Shown in pieces: positions 38,561 through 49,680 of a stretch of 64,000 nt of DNA. Source of the DNA: Siphonodentalium dalli (taxonomy: Eukaryota; Mollusca; Scaphopoda; Gadilida; Siphonodentaliidae); assembly GCA_032622095.1 (NCBI GenBank), contig CP136068.1, positions 162,275,465-162,339,464 of the forward strand, written 5' to 3'. How positions within the stretch are numbered: position 1 is the first letter of the stretch; each line of letters starts with the position of its first letter. The notes under the pieces are model-generated. The model worked only from the letters and a program-made list of their open reading frames with translations. It did not search any database and had not been told where the DNA came from. The translations under genes were made by a program, and so were the position numbers.

Positions 38561-38884
38561 GATGACGTCAAAAATCCACCCAGTCGCGACCCCCAGGTGT
38601 CTAACATTTGTTTTCTGGTGCCTGATATATCAAGCAACATCATTGGCAGAGTGGCTATATTTCTTCACAAAATGCACACGTGAGCCAAAAAATGGACATA
38701 AGGGCCTCTACTAAATGCATTTTATCACATAATTTGGCCATAAAAGCAGTTTCATAATTATCGGTAATAGACACGTTTAATATCAGCGCGTGCGATGACG
38801 TCACGGCGTTCTTCAAATAACTTGCGATCGCTGTAGTTTATGATTGTTGTTTTCGATGAATATTTCGCGTTGCTTCGGGTTTAT

Positions 38885-39050
38885 TTGATCATGTGATAAA
38901 AGGTATCTCACACTCGTCCTATTTTATACGTAATTTATCAACCTCGTCCTCTAAATTCTATTTGAGCCTCGGTAAACCTCGGCTCAAATCTAATTTAGTG
39001 AACTCGGTTGATAAAGTCCGTATAAAATAGAAACTCATGTGAGATCCTCT
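38885..39050. mobile_element. Palindromic MITE-like element
   Basis: GGTATCTCACACTCG, CCTATTTTATACG, TTTATCAACC and ATTTGAGCC appear in order and then inverted (GGCTCAAAT, GGTTGATAAA, CGTATAAAATAG, CATGTGAGATCC). Confidence 0.7.
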
Positions 39051-39175
39051 ATCTCTTATATATGCGAGGCGACCTATGGTCGAATCGCATATATAAGAGA
39101 ATGCATAGGCACAGGGTAAAGAAATTCCCGACTTACGACTGGATTTGATATGGCGGGTCACATATTCTAACCGTA
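39051..39175. mobile_element. Right half of the TGTGACCCGCC MITE
   Basis: Carries the hairpin TCTCTTATATATGCGAGGCG ... TATATAAGAGAATGC and the terminal block CCGACTTACGACTGGATTTG with GGCGGGTCACATATT, as at 53440-53612. The left half is absent. Confidence 0.75.
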
Positions 39176-39539
39176 CGACGGGTATCGTGTCAATTTCTTT
39201 GGCTGGCGTGTACCCGACATTCCATTTAAAAATACAGGCACTCGGTCCATTTGTTTTGGTTGTTTCATGCATCCATATGTTGTCATGCAATATGGACAAC
39301 TATCCCCAATTGGTCAATTGATAAGTCGTTCGCGCTGTACATAATCTGCATGCAAGATCGAAGCGCAAACTCACTGCGTAATATGATTACGTCAGTACGT
39401 ATGGACAACCCAAAAACACGTACGTCCATCTATAAAATGAAAAATGTATGTTTCATAGGAGTGCCTGTATTTCTGGCCAACTTGGGATATATACGATCAC
39501 GCCAGTACGTATGGACCGTAGGACGGCGACATGTCACTC

Positions 39540-40110
39540 TGTGTCCAAAGGTTCACTAATCCCAAGGTTCATTATACCGAAGTTTCGCCTTTCCCAAGGT
39601 TCTCTATATTCCTCGATATTCAGAAGGTTTTTATAACTTTTATTTTGAAGTTTCATTCTATATTCTAAAGTTTTGAGAGGTTTCTTTATCATAAGACTCT
39701 TTTTATGAAGGAAATAACTTAAAAGTTAAAGGTACTCAATCCGATAAGACGCTGCTAAATTACTCCTTCCTTGGTTTCGGTGGGGAAAAAAATATTTGAT
39801 TAGTGTCGAGGAACCCACCCATCAAAGCTCAGAGTAATTAGATATCGATCTTTGCAGTTTGCTATTTTTATTGTTTCTGGGCCTGATCGTGCCAGAAGGA
39901 CGAGGTCAAATGGGCGGTCTTCCAGATAAAGATGGATAACTGTAAAATCGTGGTAATAATAACTACTTGGTATTAGAGTTGTCCATCTTTTCTGGTTAAA
40001 TACGCCCAGAATAGCAAACCTTCAGAATAGCGAACCTTCGATGTCTGAATAAGAACCTTTGGAATAGCGAATATGGAACCTTCGAAATAATGAACGCGAT
40101 CCTGTATGAA
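39540..40110. repeat. Inverted short-repeat arms (foldback-like), with nested TTAA element
   Basis: Left arm 39545-39640 with CCAAGGTTC..TAT..CGAAG units; right arm 40010-40105 with GAATAGCGAACCTTCGA units. Its design resembles the foldback at 7225-8468. A TTAA-flanked AGGTACTCAATCC element starts at 39730 within it. Confidence 0.55.
39730..40000. mobile_element. TTAA / AGGTACTCAATCC element, truncated
   Basis: TTAA at 39726-39729, left end AGGTACTCAATCCGATAAGA and family blocks GTCGAGGAACCCACCCATCA and CAAAGCTCAGAG. No right terminus. Confidence 0.7.
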
Positions 40111-40626
40111 GAGCCCATGACACGTCCATCAATAAATGTATACATGTTTCATGGGACTGTTTATATATACATATATAAGACTGGAGTAAAGTTGAGACCA
40201 ACATGTCTTTGTTAATTTTGGTGCCCAGATTTCAACGAAATTTGGTGTGGTGACCCAGGGTGCCCTGGCAGAATGTATAATGGCGTTAGTTTTTCTAAAT
40301 TTTGATTTAAACAAATTTAAATGAATAAAAAAAATATGAACATATGTGAATATTCAGGTACAAATAAACCTATTTGCACGAGAATATGTTGCAGAACCAG
40401 ATATAGAGGAATGTGGGCCACAGTTAGACATGGGTCAGAGTGAGATATTGCCTCTAACATTTCTCTAATTTCCAGACCAATATCCATGGCGCCAGTCAAG
40501 CGATATTAGCCATATAGCACATTTTACTATATTTCTTCAAAATGCAATCATCAGGTGAAGGTTGAATCTGGCCAAGCGACCAATTTTCAAGGCAAAATTA
40601 TTTTAATTTAATTTTTGCAATTTTAA

Positions 40627-41064
40627 AGGTACTCAATCCAAATTAACCCTCGCAGATTATTATTTCCTTGACTTCGGAGGTGAAAAATATTTGATTCAAG
40701 TCGAGGAACCCACAACATCAAAGCTCATAGTGATCAGATACCGATTTTTAAAATTTATCATTTAAATTTTTTAGTGGACCAGCAAACAGCAGACGAGAAT
40801 ACTTTTTCTGACCAAATTGCAGATGAAGATGGATAATTCTAAAATCAACTGTTTTTTTGTGTGTGTGTCAGATGTTTGACAAATCAGCAATATTCGTTGA
40901 GCAAAAAGTTGATAAATTGCAAGTTTTTGTCAATTTTATGCTATAATTGACTGCATTTTTTTTTTAGCAATTAATCGATTCTGTCAACTGAAGCGGCATT
41001 TCAAAAAATCTTCTTGTTGTTGGAATCTGATGATATGGGGACTATTGATTCTGATTGAGGACCT
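40627..41064. mobile_element. TTAA / AGGTACTCAATCC element, complete short copy
   Basis: TTAA at 40623-40626 and 41065-41068; ends AGGTACTCAATCCAAATTAA and complement of GATTGAGGACCT. Internal blocks GAGGAACCCACAACATCAAA and GATGAAGATGGATAA are shared with the other copies. Confidence 0.82.
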
Positions 41065-41068
41065 TTAA

Positions 41069-44000
41069 GGGAAAAATATCTTTATTGGATAAATTTACAT
41101 ATAATACTGAATACATTTTTATGAAAACGGGTTACGTGGATGGGGCACAATGACTCAATGAGCCATAATTTATGGCCTGTGGTAGGATCCAACTTCAGTA
41201 GATGATAGGCACTTCAAAAATGAATGAGGTAATTTGCCAAATGACTATTGTTTTGGGGCTGGAGTGGATAAATATTTTAGATCAAACAAACTGATGTCAT
41301 TGTGCAATAGTGATATGTTTGCCATGTTTGGTGTATTTCCTATATGGTTACTACTTAGGGGTAACCCCTTCTGTGAAGTAGATGATAAGAAACAAGTATT
41401 AAGGGTGGTCCCAGCTCGAGATTGCATGCTTGTTCGTGACTTTTGTGAGCTTTTATCGTACTCTCAGATGTCTAATCATTGTGATGGTCAACAATAGTGA
41501 TAGCGGAGACCTAGACTGAAATTAACAATATTGATGGAAATTTAATTCTATTTCAATTTAATTCTATATATGGCTCTTTGCCAAAAATCTTAATGATCGT
41601 TGAGAATTTAATCTAAAATTACTAATCATGCGACACATGCTGACACTATTGGTTAATAGGCATCTGATAGTATATGAACATTTTAATAATTGCCCGGGAG
41701 GAATGGCATAGATACATAGATGTTCATGGCATGGTCTGAGAAAATGCTACTAGATTAAACATTTATATGATTGCCTCATTACTACATTAGTCATGTACAT
41801 GTATAACTAGAAGGTCGTGACAGTTCAACTAAGTTGGCCTGGAATTATTATGTTTAGCATACATATTATTCCAATCCCAATGTGTCAAGTCGACAATAGC
41901 AAATACGCAGGGCTATATTTAATAATTTTTCCACAAATAGCCAGTTAGCCACTATAGTTAATATATATATGTTAGCCATGCTGATCAAGCTCCCGCTTTA
42001 TGCTTAAGGTTTAAATCGAGAACACAGTGTTAAAATCATGAATTATTTAATATGTGAGAATGCTAAAACTAATCACCGTGCAATATAATTATTAAATTTA
42101 ACTTGATGTGTCCATCACAGGAAACAGAATTCATACACACAGATGGAAAGTTGGTCCGGAAGCATATCCTCTCACCCGTCACTGCATGAACTATGCAGTG
42201 TGCCGAGACCAAGTGGGATTGGGAGATGTTCTTCTTTTCCTTCACTCAACAAGAAGATAAATGACTCACTTTGTTAGTCACCAATTCACTGGGCTTCACA
42301 TGTTTGTTACATCTGTGTGTCGAGTCTGTCGACTGTAGATGGCTAGAATTGTATTTTGACCTGAGTCACATTCACAGTGAGTGGCTGAAGTCGTTGATAA
42401 CTAAATTTAGTAATCTGTAATCACTAAATTGACTAATACAATCCTAATATTATTAGATTAGTAAGCCACATGAACGCTTTCACCGATTACTGCGTCCACA
42501 AGTTCCAGCTACGCGCTACGTTCAATGGTTCATGACTGAACTATACTGTGTATAGTAAATCAGTCAGCTCTAAAATGTCCATTTTCTGATTTCCTTGACC
42601 CAAGTTGAGGTTTGACATGACAGTGTTAGATATTAACAATTAAATTTACTATTTAGAGAAGTAGTTAGTAGATTGAACGATTTGCCGCTTGCAGTTGAAA
42701 CTCTAAGTCTAAGTTCTAACCACTAAACCAGTCCAGGTGAAAACAGACTTAAAATTGAACAATAACAGAACAAGTCAAATCGCCGTGGTGAGCAGTCTGC
42801 ACAGACCAGTCCACATTCCATTCCAGTGACCTTCATTTTCATATTTTTTTCAGTCACAGATTCGTCATTGAGTTTCTTTCCGACTGACTGATTTTCACTT
42901 TGAACACAGTTCACTTCAACTTCAAAACAACTTAACATTAATAACAAGTTCAGAAGTTGTTGTTGTTGACATGTTGTTGTTATTCTTCTTCTTCTTTTGA
43001 CTGCTTTGACTCTAAAGTCATTCCAGCAATTGGCTCGTAGTGCTATCTTCGCTTGTGCTTTCTCGTTTGTTCTCAACGCTTACGTGCTGTGATACCGTTG
43101 TACATTTAAAATACGAGCGATAACAATAACAAGCAATTCCATTTCCAATTTGGAGAAGACTGACGGACACGAGAGCGCCACCATTTTGTAACGAAATTAC
43201 GTCATCATTTCCAACGTTGCTATGGCCTGCCAGGGGACGTAATATTCTAACTGTAACGGTACGGAATCTGGCGATGTTTGCCGAATGCTATGCGCCCGCG
43301 TCAGCTAAATCCACATTAAGCATTTAATTTTGAATAAGGTTGATTTTGTTTTTCAAATTTAATAGTGTTGCTATAGGGAGGCTGATCGAAGAAGAAAAAT
43401 AAATTCGTTTTATTAATTTGACAATTCTATTCCAACATGGCGGCCACCATAGGGCCCATAGGTCTGAATCGCCCGGATGTAAAAACAATTTGTTCATGTT
43501 GATAGGGTATAGAAATTACTGACGTCACATACGTAATACCGTAAAACAACCCTTTTGGGTTGTGATAATTGATGACCGGTCTTAATTCCGTTGGCCGACT
43601 AATACGGGCACTAATACATGAATATATCGGGATATCTTCAAACCACCCCATTCGTTACGTTCTCCGTTTGCAAGCAGGTGGATAGAGGGTTTACGTTGGA
43701 GGTTTCCACCTTGGACTGTACTAATTCATCCCCTTGAACCATACCAAACTCAAAAGTTTGCGTAATTCAATTTGTACCCTCCCCACTTGGGCTTTGATTT
43801 CACCCAAATTTTCCATCATAGGCCTGGGTAGTATAGCATATTCTGAATTGAGCAGTAGTCTTTTATCATACATAAGAACATTTTGAGATGAAAACCTGAA
43901 AAAGTATACATGGCATAATAACATTTTGAAATATGAACATGAAAATTGCAAAATCCTAGAAACTATACTGATCTCAAGCTTTCCGAGTGTTTTATATCTC

Positions 44001-44300
44001 AACCTCATACCCCCTTATAAGGTTATAAATTTTCCAATTGATGGCCATTTGAATATAAAATCTGGACCCAAAGTAGGAAAATATGCAAATGTTGGTCTGA
44101 AAACAACTGATGTTGTGCCAGCTATGAAATTTCCAACTGTAGACACATTTGACAAAGGTTGGGGCGGGGGTGTGACATCAAACAACAAACCGGTTGCACG
44201 TCCGTGTCTGCAAAACTATATTAATGCTAACTCATTTACAATCTTCATCGGCATATATTTCTAAAGTGAAAAACTGTATAATAATTATATTGCACGGAAC
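41069..44300. other. Intergenic sequence, ORFs without recognised domains
   Basis: The ORFs at 41234-41497 (+), 42723-43076 (-) and 43721-44264 (both strands) have no motif I recognise, no splice context and AT-rich composition like the surroundings. 42900-43080 holds GTTGTTGTTGACATG and TTCTTCTTCTTC short repeats. Confidence 0.4.
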
Positions 44301-44304
44301 ATCA

Positions 44305-44415
44305 AATATTCACATTAGGTTCATATTATACCTAATATTCACATTAGGTTCATATTGGACCTAAATATTCACATATGTTCACATTGGACCTAAATATTCA
44401 CATATATTCGGAATA
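44305..44415. repeat. Short tandem repeat, about 26 bp x 4
   Basis: Units of the form CATTAGGTTCATATTATACC / CTAAATATTCACATATGTTC run from 44305 to 44415. Confidence 0.7.
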
Positions 44416-45615
44416 ATTTGACTCTGAAATAAGTCCATAATGAACATACACCCGGTATTCCGTTGGGCGCGGGCCACATTAAAACGTATTACAACCACAG
44501 CAAATAGGCGTGTATATAGCACATAGCGCTCAAATAGTGCAAATCTGACACGTTACGTTCTGAAATACGTTCATATTGAACCTACTTCGATCTCCAAATA
44601 GGTTTTTATTGAGCTCATATAGAGTTGATCACATCCATGCATGTACATTGTAAAGCTTCTCTGATAAATGTGGGCTGCAGATACATGTGACGATAGAATG
44701 AAATGTAAAATCAAAGATGGCCACTGATGGAACTGTTTTTACAGCAAATGTTGATAGCGCACGTGGATCTAGAGGTCACCATGAAGACGTTTCGTATTAA
44801 TCGGATGAAAATTGTCGGCTGTGGTGGCTGAATGATTGAGTTATGCAAATAGTATGAGGTCCCCAGAGGGTGAATTTGTTGATGCTAGCAGCCCGCTATG
44901 CGGGATAGCATCGATAAATACATCCTCCGGGGACATCATTGTCTATATAACAAAGCAACGAGGTGAAACAAAACAAAACAAATTATATAAAGATCTTACA
45001 CCAATAACCGTAATCACTAATTGTTGGTAATTAATTACAAAATGATAATGTAATCAGCGCGAATTAAGTTCGATGTATCGGTCTATTGAGCTTCGATGAC
45101 TAGGTCCATTAAACAATGATTGCTGTTTCAGATTAACCTTGTCTGAACATGCAGGGTCCGTATTAAATCCACATGGCGGTTTGCGCTCATTATTCAAATA
45201 CTAATGTTTTATACAATGTGCGACTGTTACAGGTACAATCATGTGTGGGTGTCATACCAGGGCGCAATACTGTGAATAGTTTTATACCTGTAATACAAAT
45301 AGTATTTATTAATTTGTAGAAACAAATTGGTGTTAACTACCACAGAGCGTTCATAGTACAGCGAAAACTGAGCCCTAGTATGTTGTTTACCTTAAACTGT
45401 GAATAAATGAACTCTTAATTAATAGATTAATAACACTTTGGTCCAAATATGGGCACGGTGATGGTGTGTGATATGTGGGGGTGATGGGTGGCTTGGTGTG
45501 TGGCACACGCCAACTTTGGTCAAAATTGTTCAACAGTTGGAATACAGGATCATAATTTTCTAAATCTGTTTTTCATCAGAACATTATTTTGTGAATTGCT
45601 GAGAAGATAGCCGAC

Positions 45616-47040
45616 ATGACAGATAATTTTTCATTGTTCCCGAGCCCTTTGAAGAAAAAAATACGACTAAGTACAAACCACACATTTTTTACAATCTGTC
45701 AAGAGGAAACAGATGAAACAACGCATAACGTTAAAGAAGAGAGTTTTAAATCAATTCAGGATGCTACTGAAGAGAGACATGACCAGATAGCTGTTCGACT
45801 AAAAATTGATATTGCCAATAAAGATATCTTTTTCGCCAATAAACCACAATGGCATCGTTCTTGTCGCGGAAAGTGGATGTAAAGAGCGCATAATCCTGGT
45901 GAACCAGATCCCGATTCCAATTTGCTTTCCTCCAGATTATCACATGCATGCCGCGTGTGTTATATGCGGCGAAGAACGCATGGTTGGTAAACACAGACAT
46001 GAAACACTCTGCAATGTTGAAACAGACTCAATGCAAACAATGTTATATGACAAAGCTGTTCAGCTACAAGACCCATCAGTTATACGCATACAGGGCGTTG
46101 GTAATGCACCTATTGATATATATGGTAGCAGGCTAGCAGCTGGAGTTAAATATCCATAAATGATGTTATGACAAATTTCGGAAAAGAAAACATGGGTATA
46201 CATGTACCTGACCATCGTAAAATCGTATGCCTTCAACTTACTAACATACATGGCACTGGAGGGTTGTTAGAATTGCGATGCAAAAGGGAGGACTGCCACG
46301 CTGAATTAAGAGGTGTTACTGTGAACGAAACTGCAGATAAGAAATGGTATTTAACTCTCCCATTTACGTCGTCGGTTGTTCATGCTGTTAAATCCATAGT
46401 ACGTTTGACCAATGATTATGAATCTCACCATGTTGCAACTCCGGGTACAATACAGAGGGAAATACATTCCAGAGAAACAGTAATTCAGACGTTTGTTGAT
46501 GGAGATATTGTAAACCCATTTACATACATCATTACCAAGGCAATGGTACATCTCAACAGGTATCAACAGATATACTTGAACTGTGAAATGTCGGCCGGAA
46601 CGCGATAACCCACCACATTTAATCGAGAGAGTTGAAGAAGAGTAACTTATGTCTTCTTTGTGGTAAGAAATATGCTAAGCGCGATAAACCAAAAAATTCC
46701 CGACTGCAGCTGATTGATGAAATGACTGTTCCAAAAAGTGTGATTTTGTCAAAGGAACAACGAAATACAGACACACAAATGCGGGATTTTTTGCAGTAAG
46801 AATTACATAAATATTCACCCGCCATTACCGATGTTGACCAAAGAACACATGATGCTAATCATCGAAGTGGAATCAAATCGGTACTGTTGACTGATATGAG
46901 AAATCATATTCCAATGAACGACTGGACATTTATCATTTCTGGACTTGTTGATCTTATGAGCTTAATCCGAACGCAGAGGGTATTTGATAGTCAGCGCCCA
47001 TTACGCAAAACGACTGTTGGTGTCATTGGTAGAGGGGCAG
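45616..47040 (+). pseudogene. Decayed gene-like stretch, repeat-associated protein family
   Basis: Several + strand frames follow one another. 45616-45882 encodes 88 residues ending FFANKPQWHRSCRGKW. 45945-46159 has MHAACVICGEERMVGKHRHE (CxxC) and ends YGSRLAAGVKYP. 46168-46608 encodes 146 residues with CKREDCHAELRG. 46622-46797 has CLLCGKKYAKRDK, and 46800-47040 continues as DVDQRTHDANHRSGI and SLIRTQRVFDSQRP. The 'WHRSC' and 'CxxC' pattern is like a group of repeat-associated invertebrate proteins of unknown function. Frames are broken by stops and shifts and no good splice pairs join them. I cannot name it; it may be a dead transposon gene or a partly real gene with introns. Confidence 0.45.
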
Positions 47041-47950
47041 CAATTTAGACATCTGCATCTCGTAGCTGATCGATATGATGGTTTGCACAGCGTTAAAGTG
47101 ATGTGAAACACTCAAACTGGATGATCAAATAGAAACGGAGAAAAATATTGTTTAACGTATAGTTATTTTTTACAGATATTGGCTGCGGACACACGTACCA
47201 CAATAGCGATGGCATAGTAGGTGTGACAATTTATTATGGTGGAGCTTGGTGACAATTGGTCCGTCATAATTATGTGCCATAGCTATCCATGTCGCCCGCT
47301 GATTTTCCGCACAATGAGTCGGCTGGACCAATTAACCATTGCATTTCACCAAGGTTGATCTGTACCCATTACGTTTTTATGGGGTATACGATATGTTGAA
47401 TTTTACACATACACGAAGTATTGATATACCGGCTTCATTTGCTCTGATAAATACTCGCAATGATCATAGCCATGTTCCAGCTGTTTTAAATTGAAACTAA
47501 CGCTCTTTATTTCTACCGTATCAGGAGTAGATTAACACGAAACGCTCTTGTCTGTTCCATGCCTTACAAATGGCTGCTTTTTGGGGGGACCCAAACATGG
47601 CGTTAAAAATTTCAAATGAAAATGAAATTAGTTGCCACCAAACCCTATAGTGTATATATATAAGAGGTTGAAATTACATTCGAACCATTATTTAGCGCGT
47701 GCGTTCTTTTAGACCAAAGTAGGTCAACTTATATTTTACTCTCCTCCCTACTATATCCGCTTTTGATTGTCCCCAGCCCTGTCACGTGCCGGGCGACAAA
47801 TCACACTTTCGCCCGCTGAGCAGGGAGACACTATTAAATTATTAGCATGTACTTTGGACTAGCCTCGAGGGGAAAACTGACAACCGTAACATGTCATAAT
47901 TGTTCCCTCGTGCATTTATTTTTTTGCACTAAATATTGCATTATCGGAGC
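47041..47950. other. Upstream region of copy 2
   Basis: 47104-47182 resembles 2731-2805 in the copy-1 intron (GTGAAACACTC, GATCAAATAGAAA, GGAGAA), a small dispersed repeat. No gene; 47740-47830 is relatively GC-rich. Confidence 0.45.
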
Positions 47951-47951
47951 A

Positions 47952-47958
47952 TATAAAA
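47952..47958 (+). promoter_or_regulatory. TATA box of copy 2
   Basis: TATAAAA lies 32 bases before a TCACTC initiator-like site (A at 47984) and about 95 bases before a strong donor, which suits a short non-coding first exon. Confidence 0.5.
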
Positions 47959-47983
47959 CCGACTACTTTATTCAGACCGAATC

Positions 47984-48050
47984 ACTCGAAATCGTCACCA
48001 CCAATAACGGTCATATAAACGGGGAGCCAATATCGGAGTAGCTCACTAAG
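47984..48050 (+). other. Copy 2: predicted non-coding exon 1 (5' UTR)
   Basis: Runs from the predicted start site to the donor CACTAAG|GTAAGT at 48051. It has no ATG in frame with the protein. The need for such an exon comes from the acceptor TTATTTCCAG directly before the signal-peptide exon (52769). RNA support is needed to confirm the join. Confidence 0.45.
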
Positions 48051-48819
48051 GTAAGTCGGCTTGTCCATATACATATATAAATATATACAAGACAAACACA
48101 AAAATTATGCATCTTACATTCTCAGTCAACAATGTGAGAAGGAACAAAATACACATTTAAGATATAAAAAGAGATGGGGAAAACAACATGAGTTAGCCAT
48201 GCGGATACGATTCGGAGTTATTTACACACATGTTGTATGAATCTACATAATATCCGGTCAATTGCCATTTTTTATTTCGAAAGTAACATTCTGAGTTTAG
48301 ACATGCTCGCGCATTTGGCCGCCTGGCGACATGGTCGATGTACCAGCGTCTTTCTGCCTTCTTCGAGATACGAGCAATGACATATATAATGATATTCTTC
48401 TCCTAATTGGTCATTTTGTGTAAGAAAAAAATAATTTGGTCATTCCTAGCCCTAACATTCCACCAACAGGTAGTAGGCAAATAAATCCAAACTCTCGTTT
48501 CTCGTAACAAGAGTATGTACACATTTCCCTAGTTGATCGGTCTGTATACGATTACCATTCCTGGATATATATGTCTTGTATGACCCTTCAATTTGGGATT
48601 TCTAGGCACTAATGTTATTTTTACTCTGGTTTTTGCGTCGAAACCAAAATATGTCGTGCGAAATAATCTGGAATTTTGGTTATATATAGAGGTATTCAAA
48701 ATTGCACGCAGGGTTCCAGAAATATAGTTACAACAACAACAACATTTAAATCTGATCTAACATCATTTTCTGATTTGTGCTGTTGAAAATATGTTGAAAA
48801 CCAAATATAGTATAAATTA

Positions 48820-49090
48820 GAATATCATATTGTTATAGAAAATTAACAAAGAATTTCATATTTTTATAGAAATTAACGAAGAACATCATATTGTTATAGA
48901 GAATTAAAGAATATATTGTTATAGCAAATTAACAAAGAATATCATATTGTTATAGAAAATTAACAAAGAATTTCATATTTTTATAGAAATTAACAAAGAA
49001 TTTCATATTTTCATAGAAATTAACAAAGAACATCATATTGCTATTGAAAATTAAAGAATTTCATATTGTTACAGAGAATTAACAAAATAA
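48820..49090. repeat. About 31-bp tandem repeat x 8-9
   Basis: Units of TCATATTGTTATAGAAAATT followed by AACAAAGAAT, with variants lacking a few bases. Confidence 0.85.
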
Positions 49091-49369
49091 TTGTTGTTGT
49101 CCCTCTGAAATTATGAACTTCATGAAATAAATACATAGAACAATTAAATATAAGTAGCGGCTTCACGGCAGTACTTATTGTTACAAACATATCACGTGAT
49201 ACACTAGAATCTTAATAAAGAGTAGATTAACATTGGTCTGGAATATGGCACGTTTGGGCCTCGGAACTATATCTAAGTTGGATGGAGGGATAACTATATC
49301 TAAGTTGGATGGAGGGATAACATATGTCGAATATACACAATATACCGAATACATGAGTCGTACACTCGT

Positions 49370-49370
<1 letters not shown>

Positions 49371-49402
<32 letters not shown>
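49371..49402. repeat. (TA)n microsatellite
   Basis: About 15 TA dinucleotides in a row. Confidence 0.95.
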
Positions 49403-49406
<4 letters not shown>

Positions 49407-49680
49407 CGTATAAATTGAATTTCATCTGCTGTGTTCACCACGTCTCATAGAAGTGTAATAAACGCTCTTCATTAATCCCATATTAAGAAACAGACTAACT
49501 GGAGACGTCATGGTGTTTCAAGAAGCATATCAGTAGTATTGTTTTCTTTGTATTTATTTACTTTCAGCCCGGGTTTGCATTATAATTGTCTTTGGAACAT
49601 TCTACTAATTTGTTCTCGATTCGTCGTGAATAGCATATTTTAATTATTTCTGTTACTTTGTCCCAACTACATGTATCTTA

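Larger units (their letters stand above)
33217..38716. mobile_element. 5.5-kb palindromic element with long inverted arms
   Basis: The left arm starts ATTTAGTAGAGGC at 33217; the right arm ends GCCTCTACTAAAT at 38716. The outer 640-690 bases (33217-33860 against 38030-38716) align well when one is inverted, for example AAATGTTAGACACCTGGGGG near 33318 and its complement near 38595. Further inward the match goes on as diverged repeats of about 350-560 bases. Both arms carry AAGATGGCNGCC-type motifs at mirrored spacings. The centre, about 34450-37130, has no long ORF; see the entry at 35345. It was probably a mobile element with expanded terminal repeats. The superfamily is not recognised. Confidence 0.8.

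Noticed and set aside
42723-43076. 117-residue minus ORF with RRRR and Cys residues
   Set aside because: No recognised domain, no splice context, short Gln/Leu repeats; not enough to call a gene.
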